From the NCBI GenBank assembly GCA_002454425.1, contig DKIV01000017.1, positions 39,208 to 76,168 of the forward strand: a stretch of DNA of 36,961 nucleotides, in the 5' to 3' direction. Both the position numbers and the translations under genes were made by a program. This document shows positions 8,492 through 17,943 of the stretch, piece by piece (position 1 is the first letter of the stretch; every line of letters begins with the position of its first letter). Under the pieces are notes generated by a model that worked only from the letters and a program-made list of their open reading frames with translations, was not told the origin of the DNA and did no database searches. The stretch comes from Sphingobacteriaceae bacterium UBA6709 (GTDB taxonomy: Bacteria; Bacteroidota; Bacteroidia; Sphingobacteriales; Sphingobacteriaceae).

Positions 8492-9862
8492 CTAAAGCCT
8501 TTCAAACCTGGCGGTAAAATGACGCAGCAGGGGAGCTTCATAGCTGATCTTATAGCCACGCAGAGACTCCCGTTTTTCAAAGACATCAATGATCACCTCG
8601 GTAAGATAATCCATGTGACTTTGCGTATACACCCGACGAGGAATAGCCAAACGCACTAGCTCCATAGCAGCAGGAATAGGTTCTCCTTTGTCATTATACT
8701 TACCGAACATCACCGACCCGATTTCTACTCCCCGAACGCCGCCTTCAAGGTACAAGGCATTCGCTAATGCCAGTCCCGGAAATTCATGTGCAGGAATATG
8801 GGGAAGAAATGCCGCTGCATCGATATAGAGGGCATGGCCACCGGTTGGTTTTATATATGGAATGCCCGCCATATCGAGCTTCTCTCCTATATATTCAATA
8901 CTTCGTATGCGATACAAAAGATAATCTTCTTCCATAACCTCGCGCAACCCGATAGCGATTGCCTCAAGATCGCGGCCGGCAAGGCCACCGTATGTTGGAA
9001 AACCTTCTGTAACAACCAACATGTTCTTGAACTGCTCAGTGAGGCTTTCGTCATTCAGCGCCACAAAACCTCCGATATTGGCGAAAGCATCCTTCTTGGC
9101 ACTCATGGTGCAGCCGTCGGCATAGGAGAATAACTCGCGGGCAATATCGATAATGGCTTTACCTTCATATCCAGGCTCACGCTGGCGAATAAACCAACAG
9201 TTTTCAGCGAAACGACAGGCATCAATAAAAAAGAGGACTCCGGCATTACGGCAAATTTCCGATGCCCTACGAATATTCTCCATACTCACAGGCTGTCCGC
9301 CGCCAGAGTTGTTCGTAATGGTTATAATAACCATGGCTACATTGTCGGCACCTTTCTCGCGAATGGTGCTTTCCAGAGCCTCCAAATTAATATTTCCTTT
9401 GAAAGGGGCAACCAAAGAAGGAACCTTTCCTTCCTCACAAAGCAGATCAATACCTTCTGATCCGGCATACTCAATATTAGCACGCGTAGTATCAAACAAG
9501 GTATTGCTTAACACAAACTTCCCTTTACCCCCTATTTGCGCAAAAACAATACTTTCAGCAGCCCGTCCCTGATGGGTAGGAATAACATTTTTGTATCCTG
9601 TAATATCTTGTACCGTACTCTGAAAGTTATAGAAGCTCTTGCTCCCGGCATAGCTTTCATCGCCACGCATAATACCTGCCCATTGCTCAGTACTCATAGC
9701 ACTAGTTCCACTGTCTGTAAGGAGGTCTATGATTACGTCTTCGGCACGCAAGAGAAATGGATTAAACGAAGCGTTGGCAAGAAGCTCAATACGCTGCTCA
9801 GATGTTGTAAAATTAAGAGGTTCTACAGATTTTATTCTAAAAGGTTCAATGATTGTTCTCAT
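8492..9862 (-). CDS. tnaA: Tryptophanase (PLP-dependent beta-eliminating lyase)
   Basis: This 456-residue enzyme would split L-tryptophan into indole, pyruvate and ammonia in the cytoplasm. Family landmarks run the full length: IDLLTDSGTSAMS, THQGRAAE, SGGGQPVS, FIDACRFAEN, the PLP-binding Lys257 in MSAKKDA, EGFPTYGGLAGRD and the C-terminal RHFTARF. Its overall wording is close to tyrosine phenol-lyase. However, the three positions that separate the enzymes in known structures read Asp124 (Thr in TPL), Ile381 (Arg in TPL) and His448 (Phe in TPL), all of tryptophanase type. Length is normal. No tryptophan permease or TnaC-like leader is visible nearby. A 642-bp gap precedes its start, and it converges with the peptidase gene. 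Confidence 0.88.
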   Translation of the reverse strand: MRTIIEPFRIKSVEPLNFTTSEQRIELLANASFNPFLLRAEDVIIDLLTDSGTSAMSTEQWAGIMRGDESYAGSKSFYNFQSTVQDITGYKNVIPTHQGRAAESIVFAQIGGKGKFVLSNTLFDTTRANIEYAGSEGIDLLCEEGKVPSLVAPFKGNINLEALESTIREKGADNVAMVIITITNNSGGGQPVSMENIRRASEICRNAGVLFFIDACRFAENCWFIRQREPGYEGKAIIDIARELFSYADGCTMSAKKDAFANIGGFVALNDESLTEQFKNMLVVTEGFPTYGGLAGRDLEAIAIGLREVMEEDYLLYRIRSIEYIGEKLDMAGIPYIKPTGGHALYIDAAAFLPHIPAHEFPGLALANALYLEGGVRGVEIGSVMFGKYNDKGEPIPAAMELVRLAIPRRVYTQSHMDYLTEVIIDVFEKRESLRGYKISYEAPLLRHFTARFERL

Positions 9863-10504
9863 GATGATAAATAATAAGCGAGGACAGCATCAGGATGCCA
9901 CGCATAACTCCGGTCTGAATATTACAGCATAAGACCAATGTACTCTTTAAGAATAAAGACTACACTGGAAAGCTACTGCCATTCAGGAGCTGGCCTCATG
10001 AAATAAATAACAGATGATTTAAAAAGAAAATGGAGTGAACGCTATTAGGATGGTCTTTTTATAATGTTTTTCCAGGGGCTATTCATATACCAATAATAGT
10101 AATAAAAATTAAGATTACGTATGTTAAATAGTGTCCGGCAGAAGAGCCTTCTGTAACTCGACACATGAATTTCAATCAGCAAGTGAAAGCACCCGAGCGA
10201 GCGTTTTAGAGCACACAAAGCATTAAAATTACTACATCATCACCTCTCATGACAAGACTGTCGCACTTAGGTAATAATAAAATTACGATAGCGATACCAC
10301 GATCAATAATCTAGCTCTAAATCATTTTAGCTATCATAATACCATGTAACTATTCCGCCAAAATATAGATTGATGTACAAAAGTGAAGTTGAATTATTTC
10401 ATTTCGACACACATTTCCCCACACATTTGTGTTGTTAAACACCAATTAGTCATTACAACTAATACAAGAGGACACTAACTAAAAGCACCAATTAATTAAA
10501 TGTT
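9863..10504. other. 642-bp divergent intergenic region upstream of the PUL
   Basis: This AT-rich gap separates the tryptophanase start from the SusC start, so it must carry both promoters and any PUL operator. I found no perfect TAnnTTTG box. The nearest match before SusC is CACATTTG at 10422-10429, within an imperfect palindrome, without a correctly spaced TTG. ACACATTT occurs twice (10409-10416, 10421-10428) and CACCAATTA twice (10440-10448, 10486-10494). A 6-bp inverted repeat, ATTAGT/ACTAAT, lies at 10445-10463. No protein-coding signal is convincing. Confidence 0.5.
10421..10432. promoter_or_regulatory. Imperfect palindrome upstream of SusC, possible operator
   Basis: ACACA and TGTGT arms flank TT at 10421-10432, and the left half ACACATTT is also present 12 bases upstream at 10409. 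This lies about 75-95 bases before the SusC start, where a PUL activator might bind. The role is a guess from position and symmetry only. Confidence 0.25.
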
Positions 10505-13500
10505 ATGAAACACTTTTTTAGACATCTAACAGTGGGAGTATTCCTGCTGACTATGTGCATAGGAGTGAGCTTTGCCCAAACAATACAAGTACGAGGTAAA
10601 GTTACCGATGCAAAAACCAAAGAATCGCTGATAGGCGCCACGGTGAAAGTGAAGGGCAGCACTACGGGCACATCAACGGACATGAACGGAAATTTCACGA
10701 TCAATGTTGCAGGTACAGGAACGCTGGAATTTTCGTCAATAGGTTTTCAGAGCCGCGATATCGCGGTAAGAAATCAAACCAATATTTCAGTTGAGCTCTC
10801 ATCAGAAGTCGCGGGACTGGAAGAAGTAGTAGTTATTGGATACGGAACCGCCAAAAAAGCAGATCTAACGGGATCTATAGGCAGAGTGTCCAGCGCAGAA
10901 ATCATCAAACAGCCGGCGCTAAACGCGGCACAGTCTATCCAGGGAAAGCTGAGCGGCGTTAACATCGTAAGCAGTGAAGCTCCCGGTTCGGCACCAAACG
11001 TAATCATCCGCGGTTTAGGAACGGCCTTAGGAGGAAGAGATCCGCTGTATATCGTGGATGGCTTCCCGGTTGACAATCTTAGAAATATCAACTCCGCAGA
11101 CATCGTTTCCATGGATGTCCTTAAAGACGCGTCTTCCGCATCTATCTACGGTTTAAGAGCAGCCAACGGGGTAGTGCTTGTAACTACCAAGAAGGGACAA
11201 GCGGGAAAAGCTAAGATAAGTTTCGACTCATACTACGGTCTGAAAAGCGTACTAAACCGCGTGGAGATGGCGAATGCCGCACAGTACACAGAGTATTATA
11301 ACGAGAATCTTGCGTCTGTAGGAAGAACGTGGAAGCTTGCCGCTAATCAACCAAATGCTACAGATTGGTACGATGAACTGCTACGTACCGGTCAAGTAGT
11401 GAACAATGTGCTATCGATATCGGGAGGAAATGAGAATATCGACTACTTCTTCAGTTACAATAACTTTAATGAAAAAGGGGTCCTTGATGGCTTCAAATTC
11501 AACCGTAATACCCTGCGGAACAACAACACCTATAAATTATTTAATAACAAATTTAGACTATCGCAAAATCTGAACATATCCTTTACTAACGAAAGGCCGA
11601 AACAATACGGCGCATTTGACAATGCTTACAAACAGTCGCCGCTCGTACCGGTATGGTATTCTAACGGTCGCGCCGGCGGCTCCTTTGTCAACCAGACCAC
11701 GGGAATGGTTGGATACCAGGGAGCTCCGGGTGAAACCATTGGCAAGCTGAACTCAGTAGGGAACCCCGTATACTCCAATGATAGCTACAACCAGTATAAC
11801 AAGACATTAACACTTCAGGGCGGCCTGAATGGAGAGGTAGACATCACCGATTTTCTTAAGTTCAATTCACGCTTAGGGGTAACGAAATACTATTCTACCC
11901 AACGCTCCTTTGTGAGCACCCGTCGTGATTGGCTAAACGCCGATCCTACCCGTACTGAAGCTGAGTTTGTTAATAGTCAGGCCGCGAATCCCGGCGTTAC
12001 CGCTTGGGCTGACAATGCTTTGAGCTACACTGACGCGGAAACATTCCGGTGGTCATGGGAAAACTTCGTAACCTTCAATAAGAGCTTCGATAAGCACAAC
12101 GTAGAAGCCACTGTGGGTATGTCGAGAGAGAAATTCAATATCGGTAAGAACATCAGCTCGAAAGGCTACGGAGTTCCGGTACAGGAGCAGTACTGGAATG
12201 TTGATATGGCATCTTCAAGCTACGAAAAGGAAACTACTCAAAAGTTTAATACCCCCACTGCTTTGGCTTCTTATTTCGCTCGTGTTCAATATAACTTCGA
12301 TCACCGCTATTATCTGACAGCAACAGTGAGACGTGATGGCTCCAGTACCTTCAAACAAAGTGGCGAATACTGGGGAACGTTTCCTTCAGTAGGCCTTGGA
12401 TGGACTGTGTCTAATGAGGAGTTCATGAAAGACGTCAAGGCTTTAACCTTCTTAAAGCTAAGAGGTTCATGGGGACGCTTAGGGAACCAGAATATCCCAT
12501 TGAACGTATCGCAGGTGTTGACCTCCCCTGCTGGTACCGGCAATAACTACAATTATGTATTCGGTCCCGGTCAGGATTTAGTATTCGGAGCCGCATTGGG
12601 TAGCCCGGCATTAGGACTGAGCTGGGAGGTTACTGAAGAATTTGACCTCGGAGCTGACTTCAGCATCCTGAATAAACTTAACGGATCTATCGACTACTAT
12701 CACAAAAAGAACACCAATGCCATCTTTGAAGTTATTCCTCTGCTTAACTCAGAGTTCTCAGATAACTATTACGACCACGGCGGAGAGGTAACAAACAAGG
12801 GTTTGGAACTTTCATTGAACTGGGCTGACAAGATTGGCAAGGACTGGTCATACGGCATCGGATTAATTTACACTTACAACAAGAGCATGGCTGAGAACGT
12901 AAAACCAGCCTATGAACGTGCGCTTGGAGGAAGTCTTGCCAACGGACAGGTCACCAAACAGCTTAGAAGTGGTCAGCCTCTTTACTCATGGTGGATGTAC
13001 GAAGCTACTGGTGTATGGCAAACACAAGGCGAAATTGATGCCAACCCACACCTCAGCGGTGCTCGTCCCGGTTATCTTCGCTACAAAGATCAGAATAGTG
13101 ATGGTGTAATTGACGAACGGGATAAGATTTTCTTTGGCTCGTACTTGCCAACATCTACCTACGGTATTCGATTCAATGTGGGTTACAAGAGCTTTGACTT
13201 TAGTGTTGACGGCTACGGCGTAGGCGGCAATAAAATTTACAACGGCCTGAAGTCTACGAGAATCGATGGCGGTGAAAATATCGCTTTGGCAACATACCAG
13301 GATAGATGGCATGGAGCCGGCACATCCAATGTGAACCCTGGTGCTGACAGAGATTCCTTCTCTTCAAGCTATTACCTTGAAAGTGGAAGCTACTTCAGAA
13401 TCAATAATATTACCCTTGGATACACGCTTGACAATGCTTTCAAGACCAACTCACGTCTGCGAATTTATGCTACTGCACAGAATCCATTCATGTTTACTAA

Positions 13501-13639
13501 CTATACCGGATTTACGCCGGAAATAGGCACTGATGGTGAAGCTGCATCGACAGGAAAACCAAGTGGTACGACCGGAATTGAACTCAGTGCCTATCCAACC
13601 ACACGCAACTTTATTTTTGGTCTAAACTTTTCTTTCTAA
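10505..13639 (+). CDS. susC-like: SusC/RagA-family TonB-linked outer-membrane transporter
   Basis: At 1044 residues this is a full-length SusC-type importer. It has a signal peptide ending SFAQ (near residue 25). A carboxypeptidase-regulatory-like domain follows (about 28-105, GKVTDAKTKESLIGATVKV). Next is the SusC TonB-box/plug region, with VVVIGYGT, LTGSIGRVSS, IQGKLSGV, VIIRGLGT and ASIYGLRAANGVVLVTTKKG, then a C-terminal beta-barrel ending FGLNFSF. There is no N-terminal STN domain, so sigma/anti-sigma signalling through this receptor is not expected. It pairs with SusD 18 bp downstream and heads the PUL operon. From the enzymes behind it, the cargo is probably beta-1,2-gluco-oligosaccharides. 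Confidence 0.95.
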   Translation: MKHFFRHLTVGVFLLTMCIGVSFAQTIQVRGKVTDAKTKESLIGATVKVKGSTTGTSTDMNGNFTINVAGTGTLEFSSIGFQSRDIAVRNQTNISVELSSEVAGLEEVVVIGYGTAKKADLTGSIGRVSSAEIIKQPALNAAQSIQGKLSGVNIVSSEAPGSAPNVIIRGLGTALGGRDPLYIVDGFPVDNLRNINSADIVSMDVLKDASSASIYGLRAANGVVLVTTKKGQAGKAKISFDSYYGLKSVLNRVEMANAAQYTEYYNENLASVGRTWKLAANQPNATDWYDELLRTGQVVNNVLSISGGNENIDYFFSYNNFNEKGVLDGFKFNRNTLRNNNTYKLFNNKFRLSQNLNISFTNERPKQYGAFDNAYKQSPLVPVWYSNGRAGGSFVNQTTGMVGYQGAPGETIGKLNSVGNPVYSNDSYNQYNKTLTLQGGLNGEVDITDFLKFNSRLGVTKYYSTQRSFVSTRRDWLNADPTRTEAEFVNSQAANPGVTAWADNALSYTDAETFRWSWENFVTFNKSFDKHNVEATVGMSREKFNIGKNISSKGYGVPVQEQYWNVDMASSSYEKETTQKFNTPTALASYFARVQYNFDHRYYLTATVRRDGSSTFKQSGEYWGTFPSVGLGWTVSNEEFMKDVKALTFLKLRGSWGRLGNQNIPLNVSQVLTSPAGTGNNYNYVFGPGQDLVFGAALGSPALGLSWEVTEEFDLGADFSILNKLNGSIDYYHKKNTNAIFEVIPLLNSEFSDNYYDHGGEVTNKGLELSLNWADKIGKDWSYGIGLIYTYNKSMAENVKPAYERALGGSLANGQVTKQLRSGQPLYSWWMYEATGVWQTQGEIDANPHLSGARPGYLRYKDQNSDGVIDERDKIFFGSYLPTSTYGIRFNVGYKSFDFSVDGYGVGGNKIYNGLKSTRIDGGENIALATYQDRWHGAGTSNVNPGADRDSFSSSYYLESGSYFRINNITLGYTLDNAFKTNSRLRIYATAQNPFMFTNYTGFTPEIGTDGEAASTGKPSGTTGIELSAYPTTRNFIFGLNFSF

Positions 13640-13657
13640 CCAATAAATAAGAAAATC

Positions 13658-15085
13658 ATGAATTATAAACATATAGCATATATAGCAGCGTCCTTTATAT
13701 TAGTGGGAACGTCTTGCAAGGATAGCGACTTTTTAGATGTGAAGTCGCAAGAAAAGATTGAAGCTGGCGACAGTCAGGCTACCGTTACGCCGGAACAGTT
13801 TGTGAACGGAATCTACGGGTCCTTTACCGACTGGGATTATGCCTTCTCCTTTCTTGGAATCACAGAAATAATTTCTGACAACGCAGATAAAGGAAGCTCT
13901 CCGACAGATACCGGTGGCGATAAAGATCAATTTGATAATCTCTCTTATACCAGCACTTCCGGTTCTCTGGCGGCGATGTGGTCAAGATGGTACAAGACCA
14001 TAGGCCGCGCGAGTCAGGCAATAAAATACGTTGATGAATATGGGCTTACAGACGAAGCTTACAAAAACAGGCTTATTGGTGAGGCCAAATTCCTGCGTGC
14101 GGTAAGCTACTTCTATCTCGTACGGGGATGGGGTTCTGTACCAATTCAGGAGCAGGACTTGATCAATCGCGCTCCTGCGGATCAAGTGTACGCTTATATC
14201 ATCAAGGATCTACAGGATGCGATGCAGATGCTTCCTAACAAGAGCGAATATGCTTCAAAGGATGTTGGCAGAGCCACTAAAGGGGCGGCACAGGGACTTT
14301 TGTCAAAGGTTTACCTATACATGAAAAATTGGCAGGGTGCTTACGACGCAGCAAATGCCGTTATTACTTCGGGACAATACGGATTGGAAAGCGACTACGC
14401 TGTTATCTGGAGAGCGTCCTCTGAAAATGGCGTTGAATCACTGTTTGAGATTCAGGGCCGCGGTGAATCTATTGCCCATGGCGTTCAACAATACTCTCAA
14501 ACCCAAGGGGTACGCGGAACAGGTGGCTGGGGCTGGGGCTTTAATGTGCCATCGCAGAACCTGCTAAACGCTTACAATGCCGAAAACGATAACATAAGAA
14601 GGGACGCCACCATCATATTCCGTGGTGAAACCTTATGGGATGGCAGAAAGATTGATCCCGCTGTAGAAAACCCGATGTACAACGAAAAGGCCTATTCAAG
14701 TGCAAACCTTGGATCCGACGATACAGATAAAAACATTCGCTATCTGCGTTTAGGCGAGGTGTATCTGATTCTGGCAGAGGCAGCTAACGAACTGGGAAGA
14801 ACTGGTGAAGCTCAGACAGCCTTGAATACGGTACGCGCACGTGTCAAGTTAAACCCGGTGACAACAGGAGATCAGGCACAGCTACGTCAGGCAATATGGA
14901 AAGAACGTCGCCTGGAGCTTGCTTTCGAACATGACAGGTGGTTTGATCTCGTACGTACCGGACAAGCAGGTGCCGTAATGAGAGCTTTGGGAAAACCATA
15001 TGTTGATGGTAAAAATGATCTATTCCCAATTCCAGAAAATCAGCGTATCCAAACCCCTGCGATGACCCAAAATCCGGGCTGGTAA
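13658..15085 (+). CDS. susD-like: SusD/RagB-family surface glycan-binding lipoprotein
   Basis: This 475-residue lipoprotein has its lipid cysteine at residue 20 (GTSC), followed by Lys-Asp-Ser-Asp, an acidic signature fitting the Bacteroidota surface-export signal. The SusD fold is clear: an N-terminal TPR-like helical region (LIGEAKFLRAVSYFYLV near 140), and the C-terminal RagB/SusD segment with LRLGEVYLILAEAANELGR and WKERRLELAFEHDRWFDLVRTG. It acts as the lid of the SusC barrel and binds the glycan at the cell surface. It is translated with SusC (18-bp gap) and followed after 55 bp, including a stem-loop, by the first GH144 gene. Confidence 0.95.
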   Translation: MNYKHIAYIAASFILVGTSCKDSDFLDVKSQEKIEAGDSQATVTPEQFVNGIYGSFTDWDYAFSFLGITEIISDNADKGSSPTDTGGDKDQFDNLSYTSTSGSLAAMWSRWYKTIGRASQAIKYVDEYGLTDEAYKNRLIGEAKFLRAVSYFYLVRGWGSVPIQEQDLINRAPADQVYAYIIKDLQDAMQMLPNKSEYASKDVGRATKGAAQGLLSKVYLYMKNWQGAYDAANAVITSGQYGLESDYAVIWRASSENGVESLFEIQGRGESIAHGVQQYSQTQGVRGTGGWGWGFNVPSQNLLNAYNAENDNIRRDATIIFRGETLWDGRKIDPAVENPMYNEKAYSSANLGSDDTDKNIRYLRLGEVYLILAEAANELGRTGEAQTALNTVRARVKLNPVTTGDQAQLRQAIWKERRLELAFEHDRWFDLVRTGQAGAVMRALGKPYVDGKNDLFPIPENQRIQTPAMTQNPGW

Positions 15086-15100
15086 GCACATAATCTTCAC

Positions 15101-15125
15101 GGGAGCTCGTCCAAAACGGGCTCCC
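15101..15125 (+). promoter_or_regulatory. Intercistronic stem-loop between SusD and GH144 genes
   Basis: A 10-bp stem (15101-15110 with 15116-15125, one G-U pair) encloses the loop CCAAA. It is followed by ATAGCAAACC rather than a T tract, so it is not a standard terminator. It sits between the transport genes and the enzyme genes, and could stabilise the susCD part of the transcript or partly attenuate the rest. Confidence 0.6.
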
Positions 15126-15140
15126 ATAGCAAACCGGACC

Positions 15141-16523
15141 ATGAAACACTCAGCGTATTATTTTCTGACGACAATTCTTATTCTCTTTTGCCTCGCTTGT
15201 TCCAAGGACAAAGCGGAGGCTCCTTCTGAGGAACCAAAAGAGAACGAGATAAGCATCGATCTGAACAATGAGCAACTTACGGACTTCGTTCAAAGGGCTA
15301 CTCTAAATTATTTCACCGAATATGCGGAAAGCGTATCGGGCGCAGCGCGCGAACGCTATCTGGTAGACGCCCCTACAGAGGATGAACATCTCGTGAGCAC
15401 GGGAGGAAGCGGCTTCGGCATGATGTCCATTATCGCTGGTGCCAGTCGCGGATTCCTGCCAGCCTCCGATGCTTTTACCCGGTTAAATAAGATAATCACT
15501 TTCTTTAACAACGCGGATCGCTTTCACGGGGCGTGGCCACACTGGCTAGACGGGCGCAATGGAAGAGTAATCGCTTTCAGCGATTTAGACGATGGCGCTG
15601 ATCTGGTAGAAACATCGTTCCTTGTTCAGGGACTAGTCGCGGTAAGGGAATATTATAAGAATGGAACACCAGCGGAGCAAGCACTGTCGGCCACAGCTGA
15701 AAAGCTAATCCAGACAGTTGAATGGAATTGGTTCGTACGCCCCAATAATGACGGTCTTAACTGGCATTGGTCTCCAAATAACGGATGGGCGATAAATCTG
15801 AAAATCCAGGGTTATAATGAGTGTTTAGTTACTTATGTACTTGCCGCCTCGTCAAAGAACTTTGCTATCAATAAGGAGGTTTATCAGAAAGGATGGGCAG
15901 CATCTGGAAATATCAAATCTTCTGCACAAGCATATGGCATTCCGCTACTAGCTCGGCACCCCGGAAATGAACAGAAGGGCGGCCCCCTATTTTGGTCCCA
16001 CTATTCATTTCTCGGTCTGTGTCCTTTAGGACTTAAAGATGAATACCTTAATTATGAAGACGTAGTAAAAAACCACGCTGCCATAAATTATCGCTACTGT
16101 TTGGAAAATCCATTGGGTCATCGAGACTACGGTGAGAACTGCTGGGGATTGACGGCCAGCTATAGTCGCGGGAGCAACGGCGAACTCTCCTATATGGCGC
16201 ATAGTCCGGCGAACGATCCGGGAGTTATTTCACCAACAGCAGCAATAAGCTCCCTGCCGTATGCTCCCGACGAGTCTATTCGTGCGATGAAATACTTTTA
16301 TCACTTAAAAGACAGACTTGCGGGAAAGGCTGGATTTTATGATGCTTTTAGTCCAAAGTTCGATTACTGGACAGCGAAAGCATGGCTTGCGATAGATCAG
16401 GGTCCTTGTGTGGTGATGATCGAAAATTACAGAACCGGACTACTTTGGAATCTGGTAATGAAAGCTCAGGATGTACAGGCAGGACTTGAGAAACTGGGTT
16501 TTTCTTATCGAACGGAACGCTGA
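15141..16523 (+). CDS. GH144-family lipoprotein, probable endo-beta-1,2-glucanase (copy 1)
   Basis: This 460-residue protein has a lipobox ending LAC at Cys20, then an SKDK start and acidic residues that fit a surface-export signal. The rest is the glucoamylase-like (alpha/alpha)6 domain assigned to GH144, the family founded on an endo-beta-1,2-glucanase of Chitinophaga pinensis. Conserved blocks are GGSGFGMMSI (88-97), RFHGAWPHWLDG, DLVETSFLVQG (154-164), WHWSPNNGW, GYNECLV, CWGLTASY, and VISPTAAISSLPYAP. Acidic residues Asp154, Glu157 and Glu227 fall in the blocks expected to line the active site. The next gene is a paralogue. Its likely job is the first cut of beta-1,2-glucan at the cell surface. 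Confidence 0.85.
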   Translation: MKHSAYYFLTTILILFCLACSKDKAEAPSEEPKENEISIDLNNEQLTDFVQRATLNYFTEYAESVSGAARERYLVDAPTEDEHLVSTGGSGFGMMSIIAGASRGFLPASDAFTRLNKIITFFNNADRFHGAWPHWLDGRNGRVIAFSDLDDGADLVETSFLVQGLVAVREYYKNGTPAEQALSATAEKLIQTVEWNWFVRPNNDGLNWHWSPNNGWAINLKIQGYNECLVTYVLAASSKNFAINKEVYQKGWAASGNIKSSAQAYGIPLLARHPGNEQKGGPLFWSHYSFLGLCPLGLKDEYLNYEDVVKNHAAINYRYCLENPLGHRDYGENCWGLTASYSRGSNGELSYMAHSPANDPGVISPTAAISSLPYAPDESIRAMKYFYHLKDRLAGKAGFYDAFSPKFDYWTAKAWLAIDQGPCVVMIENYRTGLLWNLVMKAQDVQAGLEKLGFSYRTER

Positions 16524-16586
16524 GGCGATATAGGCAAATAAACGAGTCCTGTATTTATAATTTTAGAAACGGATACAAATAAAGAT

Positions 16587-17936
16587 ATGAGAAAGAATTT
16601 AACCATATACCTTCTACTGCTTGTAACCGCGTTCACCGTGGCTTGTACCGGTAATAGTTCCCGACAGTCGACGAAAGTAGCGGATAGTCTTTCCGATGAT
16701 TCCCTACTTACCCTGGTTCAACATGCAACATTCCGCTATTTCTGGGATGGTGCTGAACCTATATCAGGTCTCGCAAGAGAGCGAATACATATGGATAATG
16801 TCTATCCCCAAAATGATCAGGATGTTATAACAATCGGAGGATCCGGATTTGGTGTAATGGCAATTCTTGTCGGAATTGAACGCAAGTTCATTACCAGAAC
16901 CGAAGGATTTGAACGACTCAACAAAATCGTCGACTATTTAGGCAGAGCCGACCGCTTTCATGGCGCATGGCCTCACTGGCTGCATGGCCCCACCGGAAAA
17001 GTAAAACCTTTCGGCACCAAGGACAACGGTGGTGACCTCGTAGAAACCGCGTTCCTCGCTCAGGGACTTACCTGCGTACGTCAATATTTTAAGGATGGTA
17101 GCGATCGTGAAAAAGCGCTGTCAATGAAAACGGCAAAACTCATTGACGACATCGACTGGAGTTGGTATCGGAAAGGGTCAGAGAATGTACTATACTGGCA
17201 TTGGAGCCCTGAATATGCATGGGACATGAACTTCCCGGTGCATGGATACAATGAGTGCTTGATCATGTACATCATGGCTGCCGCCTCCGCAAAGCACACG
17301 ATTCCACCAGCAGTATATCACGAGGGTTGGGCCAGAAATGGCGCTATCGTCTCAGATGCTGAGCAATATGGGAAGAAAGTTATTCTCGCCTATAACGGAG
17401 CGCCAGGAGGTGTAGGTCCGCTATTCTGGGCTCATTATTCTTATTTGGGACTAAACCCTAAGGGCCTCAAAGATAAATATGCCGATTACTGGGAGCTTAA
17501 CCGAAACATCACGCTTATACATTATGCATATGCGTTGAAAAATCCCAAGAACTTCAAAGGCTATGGCCCCGATAATTGGGGACTCACCGCCAGCTACTCT
17601 GTAAATGGATACGCTGCGCATAATCCAAACGAGGATCTGGGGGTTATCTCTCCCACTGCGGCAATATCGTCATATCCTTACACTCCGAAAGAGAGCATGC
17701 GCATGATAAGACATCTGTATACCACCAGAAAAGACAAGGTATGGGGAGAGTACGGGTTTTATGATGCGTATTCGGAAAGCGAAAACTGGTATCCTCAACG
17801 CTATCTGGCAATAGATCAAGGGCCTGAAATAGTAATGATTGAGAACGGTCGCAGCGGCTTATTGTGGAAACTATTCATGGCCGACGAGAATGTGCAACGC
17901 GGCTTGGATAAGTTAGGTTTTACATATACCAAATAG
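16587..17936 (+). CDS. GH144-family lipoprotein, probable beta-1,2-glucanase (copy 2)
   Basis: This 449-residue tandem paralogue of the preceding gene shares the GGSGFGVMAI, RFHGAWPHWLHG, DLVETAFLAQG, WHWSPEYAW, GYNECLIMYI, NWGLTASY and VISPTAAISSYPYTP blocks. The matching acidic residues are Asp150, Glu153 and Glu223. The lipid cysteine is Cys20 (TVAC), but the next residues, TGNSS, lack the charged surface-export signature of copy 1. I therefore infer that it may face the periplasm, or be surface-exposed less efficiently, and trim imported oligosaccharides. The gap to copy 1 is 63 bp, and GH43 begins 7 bp after its stop, so it sits inside the operon. Endo versus exo action cannot be read from the sequence. 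Confidence 0.85.
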   Translation: MRKNLTIYLLLLVTAFTVACTGNSSRQSTKVADSLSDDSLLTLVQHATFRYFWDGAEPISGLARERIHMDNVYPQNDQDVITIGGSGFGVMAILVGIERKFITRTEGFERLNKIVDYLGRADRFHGAWPHWLHGPTGKVKPFGTKDNGGDLVETAFLAQGLTCVRQYFKDGSDREKALSMKTAKLIDDIDWSWYRKGSENVLYWHWSPEYAWDMNFPVHGYNECLIMYIMAAASAKHTIPPAVYHEGWARNGAIVSDAEQYGKKVILAYNGAPGGVGPLFWAHYSYLGLNPKGLKDKYADYWELNRNITLIHYAYALKNPKNFKGYGPDNWGLTASYSVNGYAAHNPNEDLGVISPTAAISSYPYTPKESMRMIRHLYTTRKDKVWGEYGFYDAYSESENWYPQRYLAIDQGPEIVMIENGRSGLLWKLFMADENVQRGLDKLGFTYTK

Positions 17937-17943
17937 ATGGTTT

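Noticed and set aside
9153..9572. Plus-strand frames opposite tryptophanase
   Set aside because: They lie wholly inside a well-conserved gene and show no family features.
8492..9862. Tyrosine phenol-lyase assignment
   Set aside because: Asp124, Ile381 and His448 replace the TPL residues Thr, Arg and Phe at the specificity positions.
9863..10504. TnaC-like leader peptide or tRNA in the long gap
   Set aside because: I saw no short Trp-containing frame before tnaA with a leader-like context, and no cloverleaf arrangement.
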